Of a stretch of DNA of 64,000 nt, positions 24,801-37,701 are shown piece by piece. The DNA comes from Prinia subflava (lineage: Eukaryota; Chordata; Aves; Passeriformes; Cisticolidae). The DNA lies in the NCBI RefSeq assembly GCF_021018805.1, contig NC_086247.1:93046140-93110139 (forward strand). Direction: 5' to 3'. The position numbers and the translations under genes are program-made. The notes beneath the pieces are model-generated. The model was not told the origin of the DNA. It did not search any database and saw only the letters and a list, made by a program, of their open reading frames with translations. Within the stretch, counting starts at the first letter, position 1. Every line of letters starts with the position of its first letter.

Positions 24801-26490
24801 AAATCAAATCCCCCCCCAGACATGAAACAACTACATCTTCAGAAGTTATTCTTGACAAAAAAACTGCTTGACAGTCATTGAGCTAACTTTCAAGTTACCT
24901 TTGTATAAACTGAATTTGATTGTTCATTCCTGGCAAAAAATGCCTGCAGCTCTTGAGATCCTTGCAATGATAGGATAAAAATATTGGAACTATGAGGATA
25001 AAATATAAATGAGTATATATGAGAATCTGCTGTCTTTGATTTTTTCTCTCATGGACTTTTTGGGACAGAATGTTTTCCCATACACTCTGCAAATCCAAAG
25101 CCCACTGCCACTGGCCTGAAAGCACTTAGGCTGTTTTCTATTGATCAGCAAAAATCTGTATCTGGATTCTCTTCTTGTCTGATTTGTAAATAAACTAATG
25201 TCCAAAAGTGATTAAAAAAAAAACAAACCCTTAAAAGATGTTGGATTTGTTTTTTGGTGGGAAATGAATTTCAAATAAGGAAAGCTTTTGATTACTCAGT
25301 GATGCTGGGGCTTTCCTGCTTGTTTTTTTTCATTCTGAGTTTTCATTTCTCTCCACTCAGAATATTCCAGGAAAATAATTTCTTCTGTGCTTACAAATTC
25401 TGGAATTTTAATAATTGAGCCAAAAATTTTTCTTTTCTGACTGATTTTTCAGTATTTCCTCTCAGATTCTTATAACTTAGCTTTTGGCCTTCAGAACACT
25501 GTTATTTCCTTACCTGCTATTTTCTTCTTGTGTTCCTTATGTTTCTGGCTTGCAGTGAGTTACATACAATCCCTGCCTACCCTTGACTGAGTTGCTTGGA
25601 GTGCTCCTATTTGAGTCTTTGCTGGTGTTGAGTATGTGACAATTTTATGCCATTGATGCAACTTACAAAACTAACTAAACTTTGTGTTCAATAAATTAGG
25701 AATGAGGCTGTTGTGAAGTGTGTGAGAATCTCAGACAGTGTCATCTTAATAGAAATTAAGTTCTCATGCCCAAATACCTAGGAGAATCTGAGGTCTAATG
25801 CTTAGCTTGCAACCTTTGGTTATCCTCTTCTCAAATCCTTTGTTGCAGGTCCATAAAAGACTTTCTGAGAAAGAGAAAAATCTTACCTTTGCTACTTTCT
25901 GGGTCAGATGGCATTTTAAGGGATCTAATGGGTACATAACAATTGGCATTGTTGGCAAGGAACAACGACAGGAGCCTGGTAGGATTCTGTTAGAGTTTGT
26001 GGGAAGAGCCAAGTGGAAGATGCCAATAAGCAGTCTGTGTTTGACCTGGAAAACACCGATGGAGGATTTTTGAGAAATTAAAGCCAATCTCTGTCTTTTG
26101 CTGAAATGATGTGGATCCCTGTTAGTTAAAGAAGTTGGCAATTCCTGTCTTGGAGGTGGAAAATCAGGGATCAGTGAGGGCAGGGACTGACTCTGAGTGT
26201 GGCAGGCTTGTTTCTTTGATCACCTAAGATGGTGTCTGTTATACACAAACTTCAGAATAACATCTATTTGATGATTTCTCTATTAAATCAAAACTGGTTA
26301 TGGGACAAAATATTTCTCAGTGTCTAACAGTTAAATGTTCCTGATTTGCCATGACACAAGGAAGCCTACATTCAAATGTTACTATCTCTTCAAAATCCAT
26401 TCCCAAGTGTATGTTCTTTTCCATGGGAAAGGGGGAAAAAACAATGTAGAAATTGTCATACATTTTCACAAACTCTAAAAGCTTACATTC
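21886..26490. other. Unique block, no gene recognised
   Basis: No exon, RNA gene or transposon can be supported. Minor items are a perfect ATGCAAAT octamer near 22945 and a 21-bp tandem duplication at 24768-24809. The 125- and 91-codon open frames near 25.8-26.1 kb overlap on opposite strands and carry no known motif. Confidence 0.5.
24768..24809. repeat. 21-bp tandem duplication
   Basis: GTTTGAATAAACAAGTGAAA begins a 21-bp unit at 24768 that is followed directly by GTTTGAATAAACAAATCAAA at 24789. The first 14 bases of the two units are identical and only the ends differ. A C8 run follows at about 24811. Confidence 0.75.
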
Positions 26491-26668
26491 TTGGGGGGTT
26501 GTTTGTTTTTGGTGGGTTTGTTTTGTTTTGGTTTGGTTTTTTGTGTGTGTGGTTTTTTTGTTTTGTTTTGGTTTTTGTTTTGGTTTTTGGTGGTTTTTGT
26601 TGTTGTGTTGTTGTATTTTTTTTGTTTGTTTTTGTTTTGTTTTTGTTTTGTTTTTGTTTTTGTTTTTT
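26491..26668. repeat. 178-nt tract of G and T only (one A)
   Basis: Every base from 26491 to 26668 is G or T on the plus strand except a single A at 26615. The tract mixes TTTG, TTTTG, TTTTTG, GTGTGTG and TGG units without a fixed period. It ends in ACCCCCACAG, which together with the T-rich run resembles a splice acceptor, but no exon follows. The reading frames across it (valine/phenylalanine/cysteine-rich on plus, lysine/glutamine/threonine-rich on minus) are artefacts. Related shorter T-rich/TTTG tracts occur near 33.77, 60.24 and 62.68 kb. Confidence 0.85.
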
Positions 26669-28206
26669 ACCCCCACAGAAATTGTCTGTCTCTGATATGA
26701 AGTCAGAAAGTCTGTATTTTGGGATTGCCTCAATAGCAGCTCTAGGTATCTCCTACTTCAAGAGTTTGGCAAAGTCACTGCAATTGTGATAAGATTAAAC
26801 AAGATTAACAATGAACCTGACCTTTAGCAGACTTGTGTTTTACTTTCTTGAATCTTCATTGCCAAGAAAATTGCCTAAGCAACTCTTGGGTGAAAATTGC
26901 AAACAGAATGTTAGATCTGGTTACTCCTCTGTGTCAGAAAAAGAAAAGAAAAAAAAAAAGTTTGTCTGGGTTTTTATTTTGTGGTTCAAACAACATAGAT
27001 AATATGACTGTGGATTAGTCTTGTGGGCTAAACATTTGAAAGTGGACTTCAGATTAGCTGTATAATAAACATGATTGTTTCAATGGAAAAAGCACTTTGA
27101 TCAAGCTGGAGGATCAATGCACAGAAGATATAAGCCACAAAGAGAAGCAGAGAGAATTATGACTGATGTTATTCAATCAATGGAGCCCATATTTGGGATG
27201 AAATAGGCCAGAGTTAAAAATATAAAGGTAAGGGTGTAAGTTAATTAGAATAGCATACTTGTATTCCAGAATGGAAGGAGGTCCATTTTCCTTCTACATC
27301 TCTGTAAGTTTGCGATTCTACCCTATAGTGATTTGTTTATTTATTTTTCACCTCCTTCTTAATGCCACTCTCCTTTTGAACAGAGTCACAGCTTTTACTG
27401 CTGCCTTTTATAGTGTGTTCCACAAATTAACCCTTTCAAAGCACATATTTTTTTCAGCCAGCCTCAGGCTACAAAAGAATCTCAAAACTACAGTGGAATT
27501 GAGTCAGAAAGGCTTAAAGCCTCTCTAACAAATTAGGTAAAAGAAGACTGACACTTCATTTATTAAAATAAGGAATGGGGAATGGTAAAATTGATTTATG
27601 TTCCTTTTTTTTCTTTCTTTCTTCAGTTTGTTAATATAAATCAAGTTTTAAAATTCAATTAATTTCTAGCACTCCCTGTACTCATGTATTCAACAATATC
27701 ACAGGCAGACAATGACAGGAAGATATATTAATCCAGATGCCTTCAGTTCATGAAGAAAAGAGTGAATGTTCTCTTTTACATTTGCCACTAACTGTATATG
27801 AATAAGATAAAATTTCTCTAAAAATGATCTCTGGAAGCTTTTTAGTTAGTTTGTTTATAAAATCTGAAGGTAACGATATGGGGCTTGAAAATACCTGTAA
27901 GGATGACAGTAAGTGGCTAGCAAGGACATAATTTTTTGTCAGTATGCATTTTTGTGAAACTTTCAAGTGTGAAGACTGTTAAAGAAACATAAATGACATA
28001 AAAATCAGCATTTTTCTTCACTTCAAATCAATACACATACACTTTTCCAAACTTCTGGGTAACAAAAAAATTTTACCTGTGTTTGTTGGTCTGAGATTTA
28101 CGTGGGCCTGCTCATTTCTTTCTTCTAGCATTCCTCTTTAACATTAGTGTACAAGAGGACAAAAATGAGAGTTGCGCTGAGTTGAAACTTCACGTGTTCT
28201 TTTAAG

Positions 28207-28209
28207 ATA

Positions 28210-28255
<46 letters not shown>
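28207..28255. repeat. (AT)10 followed by a 30-T run
   Basis: A perfect AT dinucleotide array (28207-28226) passes directly into about 30 consecutive T bases. This is a compound microsatellite, likely length-variable. Confidence 0.9.
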
Positions 28256-28257
<2 letters not shown>

Positions 28258-30336
28258 TAGGTCTCAGAACAACTCTTTGGTCTTCTCTGGCTGCCTCCAG
28301 AAAGTAGAAGATGCTCTAGGGCCCTCTGTCAGCTTGCTGTAGCCTCCTGTGCAGGGGGATGTTAAGGAATGCACTGCAGAGGTGCCTTCTTTAGCTGCAC
28401 GGGGTAAAGTCATTTTTTGAATACACACTGGTCCTGAGGCTGCTTTTGCTGCTGTGTTCCCTTGTGCTGTCAGAAGCCTTCTTAGCCCACACCTACTGAT
28501 GTCTTTCTCACAGTGAGGTGATTATGATCTCTGCTCTGCTACAGGTCGAAAGCAATTCTGTGAATCTACCTTGTTTAGCATGTGAGCAACATGTAAATTT
28601 GAGCATTCTGACTTATTCAACATCTATGACACAGCATAACAACGGGTCTGAAATTTGCTCTGCATTGTGGTTTCTACTCCACAGAACACTTTCCATGACA
28701 CTCCTGGGTCAGCCTGTCTGGTGCTGGAAGGACTGGTGGATTTTGCTGATTTATTAAAGCTGTCTGAAGCACATCTCAACAGCACTTTTTCTGTGTTTGT
28801 GTGCACATGTAAGAGAAGAGGGCATAAAAGGGAGAGGTGACTGTAGTAATCTTTTACCCATTTGTGCAGGAATGGAATATTTCCTGACAACTCCAGTTAC
28901 CACCTGAATCAGGTTTATTCCTGCTGTTAGACTTTTGATATACTGTTTTATGCAGAAAACATGTTGCTCTGCATTTCTAAATCAGGTTGGAGGTGTGATA
29001 TAAAATTCTCTTGAGGGTATTTTGAGGTAAAAGTGTTTCCTTTTGTTGCAGGACTCAACTCACAGTAAAAAAATGGGCAATCATACCACAGGAATAGCTG
29101 TTTTACAGAATTCCTTCATGACATTAGATTCTGCTGAACTCCAAGCCATAATTTGTATCACACCTAAAGTCATTAAGTGCAGAGACAAATTGCTTCATAG
29201 AGCAAACCCTTTGTTACGGGATTTTTTGTCTTTCATCTTACTGTTCTCCTTGCCCTATGTGGTCTGTGGAATAATATGCAGGATTGCTATTTGAAAATGT
29301 TTCAGTTGGCTTGGTTTGAGAAACCTCCACTCTCATCTATTGTAACCAAATTTTGAAAATAAATTATAGCCCTGTGGAGCCACAAGTGGAGAAAACAGCA
29401 GGCTTCAGATGACATTTTGATAGTGAAATGGCCTATTACTGTTGTATTACTTGGGCCCCTGATTATTTCTGTTTCTTTGTTTACAACTATAAAACTGTGA
29501 GCTTTGCAAAGGAGAACCTGCCTCAGGTGAAAAAATAACGATTCTTAGTTAAGGCTGGACCCAGAGGGAGTGAGAAATTCTCAGAGGGTACATTTTGTGC
29601 TGTACTTCAGCGCACCACAGGCCCAATCTAGCATGCAGACAAATGGAGCTAAATACAGTGCTTAAATGTGCATACTAAACCCTTGCCAGAAGCTACAGTT
29701 ATTAAATAATACCAGGAGCTCCCGATCTCCTACTAAAACAGTTGGAGCTGACTGCCAGGCTCATGTTTTCTGGGCAGATTATTTCAATCCTTTGGGAAAA
29801 GGAGAGCCACTCTAAGAAGTTAATACCTCTGGGGAAGTATATTGGAAAGCTTCATTTGATCTTCTGTGACATGTATGACAGTATCTCATTTTTAAGCTGG
29901 AAAAGTCCTGTCCATGGGTTATGCCACAACCAACATGCATAAATAAGGCTCCAAGTAAAAAAAGGAAAATGGTGGGATATTGGAATGAGTGGCAAATGTT
30001 ATCTGAAGCTCTTACTTGAATCCCACTATTAAAAACACGCTGACAAAGCTCTCTGGGATAACTGTGGTACATTAGTGACTTATTTGCACTGTTTGGCTGA
30101 GTGGATGATAATTGTCAGCACGGGAAAGGTGTCAGCAATCACAGTGTTTTAAACCTCTCTGCCCAGACTGGTAAAAGGACAGCTCACTGAAATCACAGTC
30201 CTCTCCACTGACTAACCACGTCCTATGATCCGTCAGCGTGAACAGCACTAATTTTGTTGTGGCTTTTGTATGGAAAACAGACTGTTACCACCAAGGCCCC
30301 CTGAATAAGCTGTTGTATAATCCCAGTGACTGATTT

Positions 30337-30356
30337 AAAAAAAAAAAAAAAAAAAA
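30337..30356. repeat. Poly(A) run of 20 bases
   Basis: Twenty uninterrupted A bases follow GTGACTGATTT. No retroposed body is recognisable to the left. Confidence 0.85.
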
Positions 30357-31174
30357 GATGGAAATATAGAAAGAAGCTTCTTCCACTACCCACATCAGCT
30401 CTTATGAGTTTTTATCAACAATTGCTGCAGGTCTCCTGGTGCTAGAGCTATGCTGGAGAATGGCTGCTGCACAACAGGTTAGAGACCTATTTTAGATCAA
30501 ATCGAGATACAGAGCCAGACTGGGGCAATGTCTTGCCAATCCTTGACTGCCTTGGACATCTGGTCCTTCTAGAGAAGGATATTACCACACATGTTTTGTA
30601 TCAGTGAAACAGAATTGCTGGACTACACTGTTGATTCCAATTACAACACTGTGTTTGAAAAAGCATTTAAAAGCAGCACCTACTTCTCCCTGTTCCTTCA
30701 GCTCTCTAAATCTTTTTGATACTGTTGGCTCTGAAATACATAGAATGGGACAATAAAAATAGCATTTCAAAATGCTTCACTGTACAAGGTTTTCTGTGTT
30801 GAATTTTTTTGCCTTTTTTTTTCTCTGCTGTAACTAATAGAGCTGTGATTCTGTTTTCTTGGCAGTATAGCAGCTGATTTGAACTGAAATGAGAAAACTG
30901 GGACTGCTAAGGTAAAAGTCAACAAGCATCTGCAATCCGTGATGAAGATTTCTTATCAGTAATGAGGACTAGATACTCCTGGCCTATTCTTCATTGAAGC
31001 AAATACAATTCCAAGACAGACATTGCTTCTAATGGCTGGTGTTCTTTCCTAATCCTTAATCCAGAGAAAAGTTCCTGTTTTTAAGAAGGAAAGCCTTTTC
31101 CACATTGCTTTCCTGCCTTTCCTTGTGCGGTGTAGAAGATAATTTATAAAAATACTCTTAAATTTCTGTGCTTA

Positions 31175-31330
31175 AAGACTGGAAATTGTGGGATATTTGC
31201 CAGCTCTGCTATGGCCTCTCAGACCTTGGGAAAACCATTTTTCCTCAGTTATTCCTTTGTGAAGTAGATGCAATGATACATCTACTTTGCATGTTCCTCG
31301 GGAGACTTGATTGATGATTATAATGGGCTT
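31175..31330 (+). repeat. Ancient MIR-type SINE fragment
   Basis: GCCAGCTCTGCTATGGCC (from 31199) leads into AGACCTTGGGAAAACCATTT at 31221. Then follow TTCCTCAGTTATTCCTTTGT at 31241-31260, GAAGTAGATGCAATGATACA at 31261-31280 and CGGGAGACTTGATTGATGAT ending near 31318. This is the order of the MIR core and tail: 'cccagctctgcca', 'gaccttgggcaa', 'cctcagtttcctcatctgtaaaatgg', 'ttgtgaggattaatt'. A deletion after 'accttggga' removes about a dozen core bases. It is a non-coding, tRNA-derived fossil shared among amniotes. The call rests on remembered consensus, with the tail boundary the least certain. Confidence 0.6.
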
Positions 31331-34300
31331 TCTCAACTAAAATGCAAGGAAGAACAGAGTTTATTACAGTAATACCAGCTCAGGGGTCAGTGTAACCTTC
31401 TCTTCTTCCAGGGTGAAAAAAATATACTGCTATATCTTAGCCCTTCTCTGACCAGTATGCTCACTGTGTGTTGATTTAAAATGTGCAGGCCTATCTTCAT
31501 TGGAAAGGAGGAGAATTTTCAGCTGTTCATGAGAAAAACCCCTCTGTAGAAAGGATTTTAGAAAGCACTAAACATCACTGGCTTTGTTTCTCACTGGTAA
31601 GTGAAGGGTTGAGAGAGTTACGGTAAGAAGAGGCAAAGCTCCACTACAATAAATAGCACAAGGGAAAATTTGGTGCCACTTAGTCCAAAGCTCTCAATGG
31701 TTGTATTGTCAAAATCAAAGCAGGAAGAGAGAACAGGAAAAATACAGGAAAAAATGTAAAAAGTATTAAAAGATCTCCAGAAAAAGATGTGTATTTATTG
31801 GATAATATTATTACACCATTACATTGCTGACATAATAACAAATCAATGAAAGGAAAATTAAATATTTTTAAATGAATAATGTAGTAACATATGATGTAGC
31901 TTTAAAGTGTACTGACCTGGATATATCAAGCCTAAGCAATCATTTCTTGGCTCTTATGAGATCATTGCTTGACTCTGAAATTAGAATAATTTTATGAGTG
32001 TGTGGAAACAAGAATGAGGTCACCTCCATCTTAATTAGAAAAGGATAGATCAAACATCCAAGGCATACTTTCTTGTTTGCTGTTGACTCACTTAGATTGG
32101 TATGATATAGTCCTGGGGCAGTATTTTATGGTAGCCTATTTTACTGCCTTATTTATCATACTTCTTTTGCCTTGCTTTCTGACAATAATATAGGGTTAAT
32201 CATGCTTACAAAACTGTTGAATTCCTTCTGTTTTTATCTGAAAAATGGAATGAGGTGAGCAAAACATTCAGATAAATAACATTTAATGCAGGCTTTATAA
32301 AAGCCAGAGGTCTCAATAAAATTTTAAATCCTTTTAGTCAGCTATTCTTCTAATTACTTTTTATTTCTCCTTTGCTGGAAGAGCTTTCAGGCTGTGTACT
32401 ATGAACATGTGGGTCTTCATTTCACATTAATGTGTTCAATAAAATAAAATGATACAGTTGACTAATATGGATCACAAACTAATTTGTATAAACATTGATT
32501 GTTTCAGAGCACAGGGAAACTTCTTTGTCTTGATCTGTATGACTGTATTTCATTAGACATGAAATATACCTGTTATGGCTAGATTTTTAGTTTTAAAAAA
32601 CACTGATATGGAAGATATTGATTGACAATTGGTTCTGCTGTGTTCCTCCTTCCTGGAGCAATGAAATAATTGCCTCAAGTGAGATACATGACTGCTATCT
32701 TTCCCGTTTTGTTCACCAAGTTCCTGAGTCAGTAGTCTGAAATCCAGTGATGATCCTTCAGTGACAACTGTATTGTATGAGGAATTTTTTAGAGATGAAA
32801 ATATATATACAAATACTCTTAAATTAATAACAAAATAAAACATATTATTTATATTATGTACAAGGCTGTCTTTGCATTTTGATACCTGCTATGAACCTAT
32901 AAAACGTGTTGAATTTTCATGTCTCTATATCACCCTAAAATATAAATATAGTGAGGCCAAAAGCTATGGTTATAATTGTGACATTGATGTATTTATGTCA
33001 ATGTAGTCAAGTTTTCTTGACAATTACTTATCAGTGGAATCTGAGTTGTGCTTAGATTGGCAGTCAGTCATTTGTCTTCAAAAATATGCACAGATCCAGT
33101 ATTTCATCTTTAACTAAAGACAGTAATTAGAAACCTTAATCCTAGGCCTCAAAACATGGAAGTCAATCAGAATGTTGGAGCTCCTGAATTTCCAAGCAGG
33201 GTCTGTTATTTTGACAAGAGGTCAATATTCAAATTTAGTAGTCTCAGCAGAGCTATGATGAGAGCAAAACAACTGTTTGGGCTCAAAATAATAGACAGGC
33301 TCATCTCCTTAATACCAATATGGCCATTGTCACTGCTATGCTAGAGTCCAGTTAATCATTCAGTTAAAAATGTTTCCTGATGCAGAGAAAATAGACATTA
33401 TGATAGCAAAGACCCCCATCATCCACAAGCAGCAATGCTTCCAGGTAAATTGCTGTGAGAGGAAATCTTTCAGGTGCTAGGGTAAGCATTTCTTGAGATT
33501 TCTTTTCTTGAGATGGGTATCTGTACTTTGCAGATGGAAACACAGAAAGGAGAGAAAGGAGGCAAGAACTAAACACTGTGAGTGGCCACAGACTGGATAG
33601 CAGAGGGATAAGAGAGAAAAAAATCCAAACCCAATCTGTTGAGATGTGGATTTTGCTTTGGGTCCGTCACTAATTATTTCCTGTGTGCTGTATAGAAATT
33701 GACTGGAAGGAAGACACCTGTAAGAACAAGGTAGCAGGTTTGGTGGTTCTTTTAGGGTTTTGTTATATGTGTTTCTTTGTTTGTTTTTAATTATGTTTTT
33801 GTTGTTTTGTATTGTTTGGAGAAGGACTGTTGTCTTGAGTGTGGGAGGACCGCTCTTATGTGATTTGAGTAGATTCCTTTTGTGTTTCTCATTTAAATGG
33901 TATAAAATGGCAAGAGTCATAGAGTAAAAGTATGAAGAAAGAATGAAAGCTTTTATATAGATATCTTTCTAGGAGCATAAATTGCCCTAAAATGGAGTTT
34001 AATATTTGATTCAGACAGGCCGTCACATGGAATAGTAAGCTGGATTGCAGCAATATACTTGATAATCTTAAGGGCTGGAGGGATGTATTTGGGGAAGTGT
34101 TGAAACATAAATCAGGCAGAGAGTGATTGAGGAAAAGGAGATCTGGACTGAGCAAACCTAAACTTGCACAAACCTGTCAAAAATGTGTCTTATTGTCCAA
34201 TGCATTATCCCCCTATGATTAATGTGAATTGGAAATACATTATAGTGTGTAGTATTCACACATGCTGCAAACCCATTAAAACAAGCTTTATATGATTTAT

Positions 34301-37300
34301 TTGTATGAATGTCATATTAAATGCTAAAAAATGAGTTGATGTTAAGGCAAAGGTGCAATCCAGTAGAAACAAAGACAATTTGAGTTAAGAGAGCCTTATA
34401 ACAATTTTGCTAACTCCCAGGATATTAACAAATGTAGTCCCTACACTGTGAATAACCCTACACAGTAGTAGGTGGTTTGTGAAGCCAAAACAGGTAAGAA
34501 CATTTTGGTATGGCAAAGTTCTCAGGGAATTAACTTTCTGCAAATGCACAATCAGAGATTAAATCATGTTTCCCCCATCTTTTTTTGTTTAATCAGGTAT
34601 TTTTGGAGATAGCCACACAAATTTGAAGCACTGGATTTTTAAAGTTGTCTTGAAACCCTTCTAAAGTGTATCTTAATGATTGAACATGTAAAACCACTTA
34701 TTTATGCAGCATGCATTGCATTCCCAAGGGATCAAGCCTACACTTTTATACTGAGCCTTCTTTTTAGATAACCAGCAAAACAAGGCAAAAGAGAAAGGCT
34801 GATCTGAAAACCTTGTGCAAATATTAATGAATTTGTTCTCGCAAATCCCCTGAGAAGCATTCCTGTCATTTCAGGCATTACATTAAATACATATATGAGC
34901 CACACTGTATTTTTAAAGCTTCTTTTCTGTGGGATCTGACAAAATCTCTGAAGAGACTACTTTTTATGTAATGATCCTTGCTCATTTCAAAAGTCACTTT
35001 TTTTTGTTCCCATTACAGAGGAAAATGACCTTTTTTGCTGTGAATTGTGGAAGAATCAAAACTGTTGAAGGACTATATGAAAGTCTCAGCTAAAAGGGAA
35101 GCTAGAAAAGCAGGATATTAAATCAATTGATAGCTCCACAAGGCTGTAATACAACAAAGTAAAAAGGTTTGTGTTTAAGCCAAAATGTGAAATCATTACT
35201 AAGCACTTTTGCTAAGCAGTTTAATTTATGAGGGAGCTACCTTTACAAAGACATACTCTGCAAGACTCAAAATATGACAGCAGTTTTAGAATGAACAAAA
35301 GAACCAGTAATCCCCAACCCAAAATATTCTGAATCCCACAGCAACATGGCTTTAATGTGGCATCTCAGTGATTTATAGTGTATGATTATAATCCTTTGGA
35401 ATAAATTGGCACTGACTGCTGTAACGTCTTAAAGCTATTCAGGCAGCACATACAAATTGAGAAGTTAAATCACAGCCTCTGCCCAAGATTACGTCCAATA
35501 TATATTTTTTAACTGGACTATCTCTTTGGAGATAGGTAATTCAATTGAGAAAAAGTTCTTTTAGGACAAGATTTAGGAGTTAATTGAAAAGATTGAAGCT
35601 TTTTTTTTTGGTGTTAATGCTAATTATCTACAGAATCTCTCTGTGTCATCTCAGTCTTCATAAACACCTTTAAAGCAGATCTGCATATCTTTTTTGCTGA
35701 AGTAAGAGTTCTTCACTAAAGATTTATGGACAGGAGCTGAGCCTAAATAAAAGCCCATAAGGTGTATTAGAGAGCAATGAAGGTGCATAGAAGGGCTGAA
35801 TGACATTTTATATGCCCCCAGAGGTCTTGTCCTGCCTCTGGCTGCTGGTCCTGAGGCTGGGGACTCCTGAGCTTTGTCCACCAGATTTACACAAGTGTCT
35901 CAGATATCCCGTGACGCACCAGTGGCAGTGGATGCCCATACCTCAGCTGCTGAGTACCAGCCTTGGATGAACTGTTTATTAACATGACTGAGAGCAGTCT
36001 GCAAAGAAGACATTCATGAGAGAGAAGTCTGGGCAAACCTGTCAGTGGAGGCAGACCTTCAGGTGCCTGGCAGAGCTTCAGGTGTGCTCGCTGCCAATGC
36101 CGTTGTTTACTGTCCAGTATTTCTGTGCATTCTGTTACTCGTAGTGAGCTCCTAGGTACCAACAGGCAGTTTGGGGGGGGGGATATGAGTTATTGCTCCA
36201 TCCATGGGGCATCTAACAGCACTACTAAAACAACAGTATGTTTTCCTGGCCACTTCAAGTCTAGAAGTAATTTGAGCTGTTTGTTCTGGAACACAATCTA
36301 ATACAGTACACCAGAGGAAAGCAGGGCAGAACTTGCATTGCACTGCAGGAGCTGAGGAGCTGGGCAGTGCAGTGCAGGGCTATGACACTCCCCAGAAAAG
36401 AGGCCTTGGTACAGTGAATTCCTCATTTACTGAAGTCATGACCTTCCAGTGACACAAAACCACCTAAGATTTGGAATACATCAAATGGGAAGGCTAATAA
36501 ATTGCTGTAGTTTAATGAAAGTAAAGAAAGAAATGGAAGTTTAAAAAAAGCCTATAAAATAACACACCAAACCAAAATAATCTTGTATCAAAGGAGAAAC
36601 AAATAGCTCAGGAATGAGTTTACATTAGCTGTAGTCATGCAGTAAACCTTCACAGTGTCCTGAGGCCACTTGAATTCTCCTTGCCCTAAAACTGATGACT
36701 AAGGCTTTCAAAATCTCTCAAGCAGTAACATACTTGTAACTTCAAAGTTAAGGAAAGCTTCTGCTGTCCATCTTTGTAGAGAAGCAATCAGGAGTTTGCC
36801 ACTGCTGACAGAAGACTCTTTACCTACTTTACTCTGAGGAGCAGCCAAGGCATTTGGTCACTGAATGTCACATGCTCCTGCTGTGTAAGACAATAACATG
36901 TGTGCAGCAGCTCAACCACTGGGCCTTGCACATGGGATTGGGCCCTCGTTGCTTTTAAGTGCTGGAAAATTCCTGAGTGGCTGTTTATGCCAGGCAGACT
37001 TGCCACTGCTCTAGTGCAAAAAGAGCTGGTCCTGGATGTAATTAGCTGGCTGTTATGGCCTCAGACAGAAGGGAACTCCTTCCCTGATTATAAACACAGT
37101 GAAAACAACTCCTTTGCAGCAGAGAGAATGCAAAACAGAGTCATGCTCTGCCAAACCACCACTGCTGTAAAGACCAGATTGTTGCATAAATGGCAGTAAA
37201 TCCTGGGCTGCTAAAACTGTCTTTAAGGCTATGCTAGTTCAGGATCTAGCTACAGACAATCCCTCCCTTTCCCACCCCTTTGGTCACTGAGAAGAGACAG

Positions 37301-37533
37301 GCTGAGGATTGCTCTCTCTTCATTTGGGCACTTATGCTGTTGAAATTGCTGTTTTCTTGGAAATAACAAGCAGATTTTAACTTCAAAATACTGCTTAAAA
37401 TACAAAAAAATTTCTGTATGCAGGAAAGCTATTGGGAAATGGGGACTGGTTTTCAGTTTGGAAAAAAAACAAGTGGGCTGCTCTGCTCTGATCACATCTC
37501 TTAAACAGAAAGTGTGGGAGTGTGCTCCTACTC
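31331..37533. other. Unique AT-rich block, no gene recognised
   Basis: No gene, RNA or transposon is supported. A G10 run lies at 36173-36182. The 147-codon minus-strand open frame at 33477-33920 is asparagine- and lysine-rich, over a TTTG-rich tract, and shows no domain. The parts around 34.8 kb and 35.35-35.52 kb look compositionally like conserved non-coding DNA, but this cannot be tested from one sequence. Confidence 0.45.
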
Positions 37534-37701
37534 CTCCCTCTCCCTCTCCCTCTCCCTCTCCCTCTCCCTCTCCCTCTCCCTCTCCCTCTCCCTCTCCCTC
37601 TCCCTCTCCCTCTCCCTCTCCCTCTCCCTCTCCCTCTCCCTCTCCCTCTCCCTCTCCCTCTCCCTCTCCCTCTCCCTCTCCCTCTCCCTCTCCCTCTCCC
37701 T
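37534..37701. repeat. (CTCCCT)28 perfect hexanucleotide array
   Basis: The six-base period is unbroken for 168 bases, giving 28 perfect copies with no interruption. The minus strand is GGGAGA repeated, 28 runs of three G with AGA spacers, which is a strong G-quadruplex pattern. It is also an all-pyrimidine/all-purine mirror tract able to form triplex DNA. Open frames across it (Ser-Pro, Leu-Ser and Leu-Pro repeats on plus, Glu-Gly repeats on minus) are consequences of the repeat and not proteins. The absence of mutations suggests recent expansion; the true allele length may differ from that assembled. Confidence 0.97.

Larger units (their letters stand above)
26669..31174. other. Unique block, no gene recognised
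   Basis: Only small open frames without domains occur. The interval includes the AT/T compound repeat at 28207-28255 and a 20-A run at 30337-30356. I see no retroelement ends. Confidence 0.5.

Noticed and set aside
26317..26789. Frames of 137-138 codons rich in Lys/Gln/Thr (minus) or Phe/Val/Cys (plus)
   Set aside because: They are produced by the G/T-only tract.
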